20,377 nucleotides of DNA from RGIG1934 sp045122895 (GTDB lineage Bacteria; Bacillota; Clostridia; Lachnospirales; Lachnospiraceae), in assembly GCA_045122895.1 (NCBI GenBank), contig JBGVIE010000002.1:1-20377 (forward strand). Reading direction: 5' to 3'. This document shows, piece by piece, positions 8,272 to 16,070 of the stretch. Each line of letters begins with the position of its first letter. The first letter of the stretch is position 1. Position numbers and translations under genes: made by a program. The notes beneath the pieces were generated by a model. The model searched no databases, was not told the DNA's origin, and saw only the letters and a list, made by a program, of their open reading frames with translations.

Positions 8272-9204
8272 GTGAGTAAAACATCATTAATACGAAGGTC
8301 AATAGCTTTGCTTTTAGTCACTGTTATCATAGCTGTTGCTGTTGAAGTATTAAACAGTATGGATAGCGAAAAGCGTGAAGCAGAAATACATAATCAATAT
8401 ACAAGCAATAAACTACAGACATTGGTTAACGACAATACTACAGAAGTTAAAGACACAGACGAGGTCGATATGCCGGATAGTGATTTATCAGGCGAAGAAG
8501 AGACTATAAATGTTGAAGAAGAAAGTACGATAAGTCCGGATGGTCTAAGCGTAAGAACAAACGAAGGTGCCAGAATATATAAGGATGTAGATCCTGATAA
8601 GCCGATGATTGCCCTGAGTTTTGACGATGGACCGAACAAGAAATCTACGGAAAAGATATTGGCAGCACTTGAAAAATACAATGCAAGAGCTACTTTTTTT
8701 GTGGTAGGATGTCATGCAGAAGAGAATAAAGATGTCGTGAAGCATGCATATGAAATTGGTTGCGAGATTGGCAGCCATACATATAACCACAAGGAATTAA
8801 CGACGTTATCACCACAACAGATTAAGAGTGAAATTGAAAAGACAAACAATTTAATAAAAGATATTACCAATCAGAAAAGAGTGCTTATCAGGCCACCTTA
8901 TGGTGCAGTTGATGACAAGGTATTAAAGAGAATAACTTCTCCTATCATATTGTGGTCACTGGATACAGAGGATTGGCTGTCAAGGGATACAGATAAAGTG
9001 ATAGACGAAGTAATTAATAATGTCAGTGATGGCGACATAGTGCTTATGCATGATTACTATATGGAATCAGCTAATGCAGCAGAAGTGATTATCGAGAAGC
9101 TTACCGAGAAAGGATATCAGCTTGTAACAGTAAGTGAGCTTGGATATCATAAGCTTGGAGGCCTTGCTACAGGAGTTAAATACGGAGCTATGAAAGGTGA
9201 TTAG
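8272..9204 (+). CDS. Membrane-anchored polysaccharide deacetylase (NodB domain)
   Basis: Likely deacetylates a cell-surface sugar polymer, such as peptidoglycan or another N-acetylated glycan, outside the membrane. The N-terminus is a positive stretch and one membrane helix (about 10-27). An acidic, low-complexity linker (about 30-110) follows, then a NodB domain. Catalytic motifs are all present: SFDDGP with D118/D119, metal-binding H169 and H173 in SHTYNH, RPPYG (207-211), DTEDW (231-235) and LMHD with H260. Start choice: a stop codon lies directly upstream of the GTG at 8272. Its ribosome-binding site (GGTGA, three bases away) is poor, so expression may be low or the start may differ slightly. 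A strong terminator follows. The substrate cannot be told from sequence. Confidence 0.9.
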   Translation: MSKTSLIRRSIALLLVTVIIAVAVEVLNSMDSEKREAEIHNQYTSNKLQTLVNDNTTEVKDTDEVDMPDSDLSGEEETINVEEESTISPDGLSVRTNEGARIYKDVDPDKPMIALSFDDGPNKKSTEKILAALEKYNARATFFVVGCHAEENKDVVKHAYEIGCEIGSHTYNHKELTTLSPQQIKSEIEKTNNLIKDITNQKRVLIRPPYGAVDDKVLKRITSPIILWSLDTEDWLSRDTDKVIDEVINNVSDGDIVLMHDYYMESANAAEVIIEKLTEKGYQLVTVSELGYHKLGGLATGVKYGAMKGD

Positions 9205-9215
9205 TGAAAATAACC

Positions 9216-9247
9216 AAAATAGTCAGGGCGTTTGCCCTGACTATTTT
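9216..9247. terminator. Bidirectional terminator between convergent genes
   Basis: A perfect 14-bp stem, AAAATAGTCAGGGC paired with GCCCTGACTATTTT, with GTTT loop. Because the arms are A-rich and T-rich, it can act in both directions, serving the deacetylase gene on the plus strand and pyrBI on the minus strand. The right arm reaches into the pyrI stop codon. Confidence 0.92.
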
Positions 9248-9678
9248 TATGCTAATGTTTTATACATCTCTTCACAGTATTTACAGCGATATACCTTCTT
9301 TTCAGGATCAGTGAGTGTAAACACCTGATCAAGCTCCTGTTCGATAGAAGTAATACATCTTGGGTTTCTACATTTGAGTACGTTTTTAACTATCTTTGGA
9401 AGTGTAAGCTTCTTCTTGTCTACTATGGTTCCATCCTTGATAATGTTAACTGTGATATTGTGATCAATATATCCTAATATATCAAGATCAACGATATCAA
9501 GGGGACTTTCGATTTTGATTATATCTTTTCTGCCCATCTTGCTGCTCTTAGCATTTTTGATAATTGCCACCTGACAATCAAGCTTATCAAGACCTAAATA
9601 TTTGTAAATTGACATTGATTTACCGGCCTGAATGTGATCAAGGACAAAACCTTCTTTTAATGAACCTACATTTAACAT
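9247..9678 (-). CDS. pyrI: Aspartate carbamoyltransferase regulatory chain
   Basis: Regulatory subunit of aspartate transcarbamoylase; it carries allosteric nucleotide binding (CTP/ATP in enteric bacteria) and joins catalytic trimers. Residues 1-95 form the nucleotide-binding domain (VGSLKEGFVLDHIQAGKS, with IDHNITVNII further on). Residues 100-143 form the zinc domain with all four ligands, C103, C108, C132 and C135. At 143 residues it is slightly shorter than the E. coli chain (153). Its ATG overlaps the end of pyrB by seven bases (ATGTTAA), implying translational coupling and balanced amounts of the two chains. It shows that this organism has the allosteric holoenzyme type rather than the unregulated B. 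subtilis-type trimer. Confidence 0.95.
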   Translation of the reverse strand: MLNVGSLKEGFVLDHIQAGKSMSIYKYLGLDKLDCQVAIIKNAKSSKMGRKDIIKIESPLDIVDLDILGYIDHNITVNIIKDGTIVDKKKLTLPKIVKNVLKCRNPRCITSIEQELDQVFTLTDPEKKVYRCKYCEEMYKTLA

Positions 9679-10592
9679 ACTGTCACCTCCAACAATGTGA
9701 GTATAAGAGCCATTCTTACATATACACCATATTGAGCCTGCTTGAAGTAAACTGCACGTTCATCATCATCCACTTCAACAGATATCTCGTTAACCCTTGG
9801 AAGAGGGTGAAGGATTAATGTGTCAGGCTTTGCAAGCTCCATCTTATCCTTGGTTAAGATATAACTGTCTTTGAGTCGTATATATTCTGCTTCGTTGAAG
9901 AAACGTTCCTTCTGAACACGAGTCATATATAAAATATCAAGCTCTGACATGGCCTCCTCTAAAGTCTCAACCTCTTTATATGGAATATTGTTAGCATCAA
10001 GTACCTCAGTTCTGATATAGTCAGGTACGCGAAGCTCCTTTGGTGAAATAAGAACAAATGAAACATTCTCATATCTTACAAGTGCATTGATAAGAGAGTG
10101 AACAGTTCTACCAAACTTAAGGTCACCACATAAACCAATAGTAAGATTTGACAAACGTCCCTTTAATGATCTGATTGTAAGCAGGTCAGTAAGCGTCTGA
10201 GTAGGATGCTGATGCCCACCATCACCTGCATTGATAACAGGAATACCAGATTTCTCACTGGCTACAAGTGGAGCACCCTCTTTTGGATGTCTCATTGCAC
10301 ATATATCTGCATAGCAGGAAATAATTCTGATTGTGTCAGAAACACTTTCGCCCTTAGCGGCAGAACTGGAATCGGCTGAAGAAAAGCCAAGAACACTACC
10401 ACCCAGATTGAGCATTGCAGCTTCAAAACTAAGTCTTGTACGTGTGCTTGGTTCGTAAAAAAGAGTAGCGAGTTTCTTTCCGTGACAAGCTTCTTTGTAT
10501 TTGTCTGGATTAGCTTCTATATCGTTAGCAAGATCAAGTAATTTATCAAGCTCTTCTACAGAAAAATCCATTGGACTAAGTAAATGTCTCAT
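9672..10592 (-). CDS. pyrB: Aspartate carbamoyltransferase catalytic chain
   Basis: Transfers the carbamoyl group from carbamoyl phosphate to aspartate, the first committed step of pyrimidine synthesis. Visible are the carbamoyl-phosphate loop STRTR (49-53 from the chosen start), the SSSAAKGES loop that reaches into the neighbouring active site, and the GHQHPTQTL motif around residues 126-134. The ILHPLPRVNEI segment lies near the C-terminus. Start choice: an ATG at 10604 is itself part of ATGGAGGT, the ribosome-binding site, so the ATG whose first base is 10592 (MRHLLSPMDF) is the real start, giving 306 residues. No UMP-sensing attenuator or PyrR-type site is seen in the short leader. Confidence 0.96.
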   Translation of the reverse strand: MRHLLSPMDFSVEELDKLLDLANDIEANPDKYKEACHGKKLATLFYEPSTRTRLSFEAAMLNLGGSVLGFSSADSSSAAKGESVSDTIRIISCYADICAMRHPKEGAPLVASEKSGIPVINAGDGGHQHPTQTLTDLLTIRSLKGRLSNLTIGLCGDLKFGRTVHSLINALVRYENVSFVLISPKELRVPDYIRTEVLDANNIPYKEVETLEEAMSELDILYMTRVQKERFFNEAEYIRLKDSYILTKDKMELAKPDTLILHPLPRVNEISVEVDDDERAVYFKQAQYGVYVRMALILTLLEVTVC

Positions 10593-10643
10593 AAGTACCT
10601 CCATTAATTATTTGTAATTTGACGGACAAAATCTATCTAAACA

Positions 10644-10671
10644 ATAATATCACAAATACGAAAAAAAACAA
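10644..10671 (-). promoter_or_regulatory. Candidate promoter of pyrBI
   Basis: Read on the minus strand, TTGTTT (10671-10666) and TATTAT (10649-10644) lie 16 bases apart, predicting a start about 45 bases upstream of pyrB. The leader is too short for a classical attenuator. Confidence 0.45.
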
Positions 10672-10691
10672 TACAATCGAAAGAAAAACTA

Positions 10692-10720
10692 TTTACAAAT
10701 CGATATACATATAGTATTAT
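10692..10720 (+). promoter_or_regulatory. Probable promoter of the Tad-like cluster
   Basis: TTTACA at 10692-10697 and TATTAT at 10715-10720 are separated by exactly 17 bases. The start would be near 10727, giving a leader of about 120 bases that holds three hairpins. It is divergent from the pyrBI promoter with about 20 bases between their -35 boxes. Confidence 0.65.
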
Positions 10721-10759
10721 ATAACTATCTTAAATATCTTAGGTTATTTTTTTATATCA

Positions 10760-10822
10760 TGTTCATCTCGAACAGCTAGCATAATCGCTAGATTAATCAG
10801 CAATTACGCCGAGGCGTTATTG
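10760..10822 (+). promoter_or_regulatory. Three hairpins in the leader of the Tad-like cluster
   Basis: TGTTC/GAACA (10760-10774), CTAGC/GCTAG (10776-10791) and CAATTACGC/GCGTTATTG (10801-10822, one mismatch, CGAG loop) follow one another between the promoter and the ribosome-binding site. No U-run follows the last stem. They match no riboswitch class I recognise; they could protect the message, attenuate it, or be a dispersed repeat. Confidence 0.4.
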
Positions 10823-10850
10823 AATTTGATAAGAGAGGAGGTGTGTAGAT

Positions 10851-11489
10851 ACGACAGAAGAGATACATATTTATGGCGATTTGGCCAGAGATTTTACGAT
10901 TTATTTCTCGTATATGATATCGTCAACAGGGAAGAAAACAGCAGTGTTTGATAGTTCGGAAAGTCTTGAATTGTTCAGAATCCAAAGGATAAGCAATGAA
11001 TATGAGACACAGATAAAGGGGGTGGATTTTTTCAGCAGGATTACAAAAGAAGTGGCTGACAGTTATGATGTGCTTATTGTGTTTTATGGCGAGGACTATC
11101 TAAGGTTTATGAAGGACAGACATTATGGAATAATATTCATAGGCAGTCCGGAGGTTTTTATACTTGATTATCTGAACGGATATACTCTCAATAATAACAG
11201 AACTACGTTTGTCGTAAGAGATATTCTAAAGAGCAAGTTCACAAAGAAATATATAAGCTCACTTATGACATTTGGCGATAAGAAGGATTTTTACACTCAT
11301 TTTGTAGAATTGAATGAGCATGACTATGAGGCTTTCAATGCTGTTATGTGCGAAGGCTTAAAAAATCTGCGCATGATTTCTGACGGACTAATAGAGGCGA
11401 TTACAGAGTGCACGAAGAGATATATCAGTGTGAAGGATATCAATATGAAGAAAATTGTTTCGAATTGTAAGGAGGGAAAAGTGATTTGA
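10851..11489 (+). CDS. ParA/MinD-like fold protein without a recognisable P-loop, first gene of Tad-like cluster
   Basis: Function not recognised. The N-terminal pattern, strand (IHIYGD), helix and second strand (KKTAVFDSS), looks like the start of a Rossmann/P-loop NTPase such as ParA or TadZ, but no GKT/GKS loop is present. A later strand is YDVLIVFYGE, and the C-terminal half is helical. No membrane segment is visible. Start: the first usual codon, TTG 10881, has no ribosome-binding site and would cut away the first strand. A strong AGAGGAGGT ends at 10842, and the frame is open from 10833, containing no ATG, GTG or TTG before 10881. The best-placed codon is ACG at 10851 (eight bases away), a rare start. 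The start is therefore uncertain (10851 or 10881). The gene overlaps the next one by four bases (TTGA). Confidence 0.7.
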   Translation, partial: TTEEIHIYGDLARDFTIYFSYMISSTGKKTAVFDSSESLELFRIQRISNEYETQIKGVDFFSRITKEVADSYDVLIVFYGEDYLRFMKDRHYGIIFIGSPEVFILDYLNGYTLNNNRTTFVVRDILKSKFTKKYISSLMTFGDKKDFYTHFVELNEHDYEAFNAVMCEGLKNLRMISDGLIEAITECTKRYISVKDINMKKIVSNCKEGKVI

Positions 11490-12289
11490 ATATAGCTTTT
11501 ATGGGTGTAAAGGCTGGTAAATCAGCAGTATCTTATAATTTGCTTGCGATAAGCACTATGGCTGCTGTTAAGTACAATTTAGATGTATCAGTTATGCAAT
11601 CGAATTATGATATGAACAGAATCGAGAATGCTTTTATGCCGGTGTCTTCTATGATATGTATGAAAGAAGACTTCGCATATTACAAAAGGCAGGGAATCGA
11701 TGAGATGATTGATGGAATAATCATGAGAAGGGAAGGCGATTTATACGAGGAAGCACTGGTTAAGGTCAATAACACAACGTTATCCTATCTGCCCTCAACG
11801 AGTGAGACTTCATCCTGTGTGTATGAGAGGGAGTGTGAGAAGGTAGTTGATACACTGAGTAGCATTATCAGAAAAGGCAATAGGATTACTTTTGTTGATT
11901 GTGGCGTTGGGAAAAGTGTTATTGATAAGAATTTTTTGGAAAAATCTGATTTGATTGTTGTGAATCTTGAGCAGGATAATCAGCCCATAACAAAGGAGAT
12001 GTCTGAAGACAGGAGCTTTATGGAGAAGTGTGTGTTTGTGGTAGGAAGGTATGATTCGGATTCCAGGTATAACCTGAGGACAATAAAGAGTAAGTATCGT
12101 ATAGATGGAAAGAGTATTTGTGCCATACCATATAATATCTCGTTTAAGGATTCTGTATTGGAGGGAAGACTTGTAGATTTCATAAATAGAAATATTGACT
12201 GTGAGATATATGATGACAATTATGAATTCATATCTGGTGTAGATTTTGCAACTAGAATGGTACTTAGAAAGGCGGGATGCAATGTCTGA
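11486..12289 (+). CDS. TadZ/CpaE-like ParA-family protein with altered Walker A
   Basis: Probably the localisation or assembly factor of the filament machine. The N-terminus MNIAFMGVKAGKSAVSYNLL has a strand followed by GVKAGKS (7-13), which is shorter than a canonical GxxxxGKT loop and lacks the signature lysine of the ParA deviant Walker A. TadZ proteins are known to have atypical Walker motifs. A later strand ITFVDCGVGKSVID occupies the Walker B position, and DLIVVNLEQD and CVFVVGRYD follow as further core strands. 267 residues, no membrane helix. The start is TTG with GGAGGG about nine bases upstream, overlapping the previous stop. It overlaps the next gene by eight bases. The ATPase activity is uncertain because of the altered loop. 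Confidence 0.75.
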   Translation: MNIAFMGVKAGKSAVSYNLLAISTMAAVKYNLDVSVMQSNYDMNRIENAFMPVSSMICMKEDFAYYKRQGIDEMIDGIIMRREGDLYEEALVKVNNTTLSYLPSTSETSSCVYERECEKVVDTLSSIIRKGNRITFVDCGVGKSVIDKNFLEKSDLIVVNLEQDNQPITKEMSEDRSFMEKCVFVVGRYDSDSRYNLRTIKSKYRIDGKSICAIPYNISFKDSVLEGRLVDFINRNIDCEIYDDNYEFISGVDFATRMVLRKAGCNV

Positions 12290-13847
12290 CCTTATTGAAC
12301 TGACTCACAGAGTCAGTAATGAGTTTAATGGTATTCTAAGAGCGAATCTATACGAACTTAGTCTGACTGAAGAAGAGCTTGTTAAGGTTAGAAGGAGAAA
12401 GAGAGAGCTTAGAACAGCATTAAAGAATTGCGGAATAGGAGACGAGAATGCCAAGTCATATATTAAGACATGTATAAGAGATATTCTTACCAAGAAGATT
12501 ATGATTTCCAGTGAGAATATTGATTCATATATCCCGTTTAACGTTAGTGCAAAACTGTCGTGCAGGGACAAGTTCGACATACTTATATATTCATATATGA
12601 AAGAGTATAAGGCAGATGCACTTTCAATGCTTATAGATGATTATGAGATGTTATCCAATGAGAATAATATATATGTCATTAATGAGGAACAGATTGAAAA
12701 AGTATATGAAAAAGCAGAGGTATATCTTAGTTTTTTTGATAAGCTGGAAGTCCTGACCCAGAGAATTTATGCAGATTATAAGGGACTGGGGGTTGTGGAT
12801 GATATCAGGGATATGGCGATTGACGGAGTGTCCGGTGGTGTATCGGGAAAAGAGGGCGAGTACAACAGTGTGTGGATTTTCTTCAGAGGAAGGATGGTTC
12901 ATTTGAGTTTTCTAAGCTTCGACAATGAGAATGAGCTAAGCAGAATATGTATGAATATCTATAGATATGGATATCCGGGACAGTTTTCTATGGCAAGAGG
13001 ATATATTGTAAATGAGATGAAAGATCATTCAAGAGTGGTTGTCGTAAGACCACCTTTTTCTGAAAGCTTTGCTTTTTTTGTCCGAAAGTTCACGACAATT
13101 GAGAATAAAGATACCGCTGAGCTTATTGTAGACAAGGGGGCTGAGAAGGCTATTTCAGTTTTAAAATATCTTGTAAAAGGATGTATGGTAACCGGAATAA
13201 CGGGAGCACAGGGGTCAGGTAAGACAACCCTTCTTATGTCACTTATCAGATATATTCATCCGTCCTATACACTCAGAATACAGGAGATGGCTTTTGAACT
13301 TCATCTTAGGGAAATATATCCTGAGAGGAATATTCTTACATTCAGGGAAACAGATACCGTAAAGGGACAGGATGCGCTTGATTTACAGAAGAAGACTGAT
13401 GGAACGGTGAACATACTTGGAGAGGTGGCAAGTGCACCTGTAAGCTCCTGGCTTGTTCAGATGTCGATGGTCGGAAGTCTGTTTACTATGTTTACACATC
13501 ATGCAAAGACCACAAAGGCACTTGTTAAATATATGCGAAACTGTCTGCTGTCTACAGGAGCTTTCTCTAATGAAGTTATAGCAGAAGAACAGGTTGTTGA
13601 TGCTATTAATTTTGATGTACATATGGAAAAGGATATATCAGGAAAGAGGTATATAGAGAGAATTACCGAGATAGTTCCTATTGAGGATTATGATAGCAGA
13701 AAGCTTTATGATGCTGTGGATATTGTAAGGTATGAAGAGGGCGAGTACAGAATTGTAAACAATATAAGCAGTGAGCATAAGAGACAGATATTTAAATATC
13801 TAAGTCGTAGTGAACAGGAGGAGTATAGTGAATTATTTGGTGTATAA
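12282..13847 (+). CDS. CpaF/TadA-type secretion ATPase
   Basis: Motor ATPase of the type II/IV secretion superfamily that powers filament assembly or secretion at the inner face of the membrane. From ATG 12282: N-terminal helical domain (about 1-150), a CpaF-like beta domain, an arginine segment HSRVVVVRPPFSES (R251), Walker A GAQGSGKTT (308-316), and Walker B-type ILGEV with E381. The usual RG after GEV is replaced by AS, and the His box is THHAKT (H406/H407) instead of TIHANS. Start choice: the upstream ATG 12246 lies inside the previous gene without a ribosome-binding site, while ATG 12282 is five bases after AAGGCGGG. 521 residues. The core catalytic residues are present, but the sequence is a diverged branch of the family. 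Confidence 0.88.
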   Translation: MSDLIELTHRVSNEFNGILRANLYELSLTEEELVKVRRRKRELRTALKNCGIGDENAKSYIKTCIRDILTKKIMISSENIDSYIPFNVSAKLSCRDKFDILIYSYMKEYKADALSMLIDDYEMLSNENNIYVINEEQIEKVYEKAEVYLSFFDKLEVLTQRIYADYKGLGVVDDIRDMAIDGVSGGVSGKEGEYNSVWIFFRGRMVHLSFLSFDNENELSRICMNIYRYGYPGQFSMARGYIVNEMKDHSRVVVVRPPFSESFAFFVRKFTTIENKDTAELIVDKGAEKAISVLKYLVKGCMVTGITGAQGSGKTTLLMSLIRYIHPSYTLRIQEMAFELHLREIYPERNILTFRETDTVKGQDALDLQKKTDGTVNILGEVASAPVSSWLVQMSMVGSLFTMFTHHAKTTKALVKYMRNCLLSTGAFSNEVIAEEQVVDAINFDVHMEKDISGKRYIERITEIVPIEDYDSRKLYDAVDIVRYEEGEYRIVNNISSEHKRQIFKYLSRSEQEEYSELFGV

Positions 13848-15432
13848 GATTTTTGTGCGCTTTTTCCTGACTAGAGATTTCACGAAGAAAATTGAGCTGA
13901 GAATGAGCCTCCTATATCCCGGCCCCAGACGGTATGTAGTTAATAAGACATCTAAAGAGATTATAAGGATAGTGATTCTGTCAATAGCTTCTGTTCTTGG
14001 AATAATACTGTTTGCAGATTTTTCGTTCTATTACAGTGTGATTGCGATTGTTATGGCATATGTTCTTAGTACAAGCTACATATACAAAAGGTTTGACCAG
14101 GCAGAAATAAAGCTACTTAGTCAGTTAGAGCAATTCATAACAGATGTGAGATACAGATTCAAGTTTGACGGAATGGTTGAAGAAGCTTTGGAGGATGCCA
14201 TTAATACCGCTGAATACGAGATGTCGCTTCATGGAAATGTTATATTATCAAATCTCAGAGAGAATATGGGTAAGATGTATGACAATCCATATAAGGAGTA
14301 CGCACCGAGTCATTTTTTTCTGACATTTTACATTATGTGTGAAACTGTAATGATATATGGGGATAAGATGATTAATGGTCAAAGTATGTTTCTAAAGAAT
14401 ATTTCGTATCTTAAAGAGGATATACACAATGAGATTCTGAGGAGAAAAAAGATTAATGGTGAGTTTATGGGACTGTTTGGTGTAATTGTGCTTCCGGTAT
14501 TTGCAATAAAGCCCATTGAGATATGGGGAGAATACAATATGCCAGAGCTTGCAGGTGAATATGAGGGCGTTAAAGGTGCAATTGTAACACTTATTCTCGT
14601 ATTTATAACAGTTATGGTTTATATGATAACAAGACGTCTTAAATATCCGGCAGAAAGTATCGAATACAAGAATTCATTAATAACAACCATATGTAAATCA
14701 AGATTTGTTGATAAGGCTGTTCTCAGATTTATCTCAATTAATTACAGGAAGTGCTTTATCCTTGATAAGAAATTAAAGGAGATAGTATATAAGTATAATG
14801 TTAAAGAATTCATTGTGATGAGATGGGTATATTCTGCGATGGCAGCCAATGTATCGTTGCTTGTAGGGATTAGCATAGGGCTTAGAATATTTGCTGTGGT
14901 GGTTTTTATTACAGCCTTTTTGATTACCTACTATGGAATATATTTAAGTGTGTTGTTCAGGCAGCAGATGATGCTTCTTGACAGGGAAGAGGAGGTAGTA
15001 AGATTTCAGACCATTATTCTGATTCTTATGCATATGGACAGAATAAGTCTGGAGAGAATTCTTGAGCATATGGAGGCGTTTGCCGTTGTGTTTAAGGATA
15101 CTATTGCACGAATATCAGATCAGCTTGCATACAAGGGCAAGAAGATTTTGACAGAAGTAAAGGATGAGGTGTCCTTTGCTCCTTTTGAGCGAATGTTAGA
15201 TGCTTTTATTGCAAGCGATGTAATAGGGATTAGCAGTGCGTTTGAGGATATTGAGGCGGATAGAAAATATTATGTAGAAAAACATAAGCAGGAGAATGAG
15301 GAGATAGCGCATAACAAGGCACTTATTGCTAAATTTATAGCTTTTGTTCCCTTATGTCTGGTAATACTTTTTAAGCTGATATTACCGTTTGTGTTGATGG
15401 GAATAAAACAGCTTTCAGAGTTTAATATGTAA
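13828..15432 (+). CDS. Tandem TadB-TadC-like membrane platform protein
   Basis: Likely inner-membrane platform on which the ATPase acts. It has about seven hydrophobic segments (approximate residues 45-62, 66-83, 212-228, 250-267, 334-352, 353-374 and 502-524). The pattern is two helices, a cytoplasmic helical domain (84-211), two helices, then two helices, a second cytoplasmic domain (375-501) and a last helix. This is what TadB and TadC (T2SSF domains) would give if joined in one chain; both cytoplasmic domains are helical and charged (REEEVVRFQTIILILMHMDR in the second). 534 residues, about twice a single TadB or TadC. Start choice: GTG 13828 lies six bases after AGGAGG, better than GTG 13810. 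It overlaps the ATPase gene by 20 bases. Confidence 0.78.
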   Translation: MNYLVYKIFVRFFLTRDFTKKIELRMSLLYPGPRRYVVNKTSKEIIRIVILSIASVLGIILFADFSFYYSVIAIVMAYVLSTSYIYKRFDQAEIKLLSQLEQFITDVRYRFKFDGMVEEALEDAINTAEYEMSLHGNVILSNLRENMGKMYDNPYKEYAPSHFFLTFYIMCETVMIYGDKMINGQSMFLKNISYLKEDIHNEILRRKKINGEFMGLFGVIVLPVFAIKPIEIWGEYNMPELAGEYEGVKGAIVTLILVFITVMVYMITRRLKYPAESIEYKNSLITTICKSRFVDKAVLRFISINYRKCFILDKKLKEIVYKYNVKEFIVMRWVYSAMAANVSLLVGISIGLRIFAVVVFITAFLITYYGIYLSVLFRQQMMLLDREEEVVRFQTIILILMHMDRISLERILEHMEAFAVVFKDTIARISDQLAYKGKKILTEVKDEVSFAPFERMLDAFIASDVIGISSAFEDIEADRKYYVEKHKQENEEIAHNKALIAKFIAFVPLCLVILFKLILPFVLMGIKQLSEFNM

Positions 15433-15460
15433 AATATGAAAAGTAGAAAGGAATAGAGAA

Positions 15461-15910
15461 ATGGAAAATAGTTTAAAAGGATTAATTTTGGCAGCAGGTA
15501 CAATCATAACTTGTATAGTTATAAGTCTGGGATTCTATATATCAAGGGAGGCGAAAAGTACTGCATCATCAGGCACGCAGCAGATTAACAAGATAAATAC
15601 GGAATTCGCAGAGAGTGATAAGGTTATCTATGATGGAACTTGTATATCAGGAAGCGAAGTGGTATCTGTAATCCAGAAGTTTAACAATAGTTCTACAGGA
15701 GTGTATGTTCAGACGAATTCATCATCTAATTACTATATTCAGTTTTTTGATTTAAAATCAGGTGCAGTTAGTGGTACAAGTTATACTACTTATTCCAGAG
15801 ATACGGATGCGTCCTCAAGCAATTACATTAACCCATATGCCACATTTAAAGGACAGGTGGTAAGAGACAGTAACGATGTGATTGTCGGTATTGCGTTCAG
15901 ACAGGTTTAG
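15461..15910 (+). CDS. Small single-helix extracellular protein, pilin-like
   Basis: 149 residues. A very short N-terminus (MENSLKG) precedes one membrane helix (about 7-28, LILAAGTIITCIVISLGF), and the rest, rich in Ser, Thr, Asn and Tyr, should lie outside the cell. The layout is like a type IV pilin or TadE-like subunit, but there is no glycine cleavage site followed by Phe and Glu5, so processing by a standard prepilin peptidase is not supported. The ATG has GAAAGGA upstream. It lies directly after the platform protein (28 bases) and is the likeliest major subunit of the machine. Family name not recognised. Confidence 0.7.
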   Translation: MENSLKGLILAAGTIITCIVISLGFYISREAKSTASSGTQQINKINTEFAESDKVIYDGTCISGSEVVSVIQKFNNSSTGVYVQTNSSSNYYIQFFDLKSGAVSGTSYTTYSRDTDASSSNYINPYATFKGQVVRDSNDVIVGIAFRQV

Positions 15911-15923
15911 ATAAGGTGATGTT

Positions 15924-16070
15924 GTGGAAAATATAATAGAGACTTTGGAAGTATCTATGTCAGTAATCATATTCATTATGGCGATGGTATTTCTTCTTGC
16001 GATGGTTAATGAATATACGGATAATCGTCGTAATGATTATAGAAAGGATGCTGTGATAGAGGTTGAGTGA
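15924..16070 (+). CDS. 48-residue single-helix membrane protein
   Basis: A small gene with GTG start, AAGGTGATG five bases upstream, and stop at 16068-16070. The product has a short acidic N-terminus (MENIIETLEVS), one membrane helix (about 12-28, MSVIIFIMAMVFLLAMV) and a charged tail with DNRRNDYRKDA. It fills the only apparent gap in the cluster, 13 bases after the previous stop, and overlaps the next gene by eight bases, so it is very likely real. Size and layout are like Flp-type minipilins or small membrane factors of secretion machines, but no prepilin cleavage motif is visible. Function not recognised. Confidence 0.72.
   Translation: MENIIETLEVSMSVIIFIMAMVFLLAMVNEYTDNRRNDYRKDAVIEVE

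Noticed and set aside
10843..10848. GTG right after the ribosome-binding site of the Tad-like cluster
   Set aside because: It is followed at once by a TAG stop (GTG TAG), so it cannot start the gene.
10727..10850. Cyclic-di-GMP or other known riboswitch in the leader of the Tad-like cluster
   Set aside because: Three small hairpins are seen but no conserved core of any class I know.
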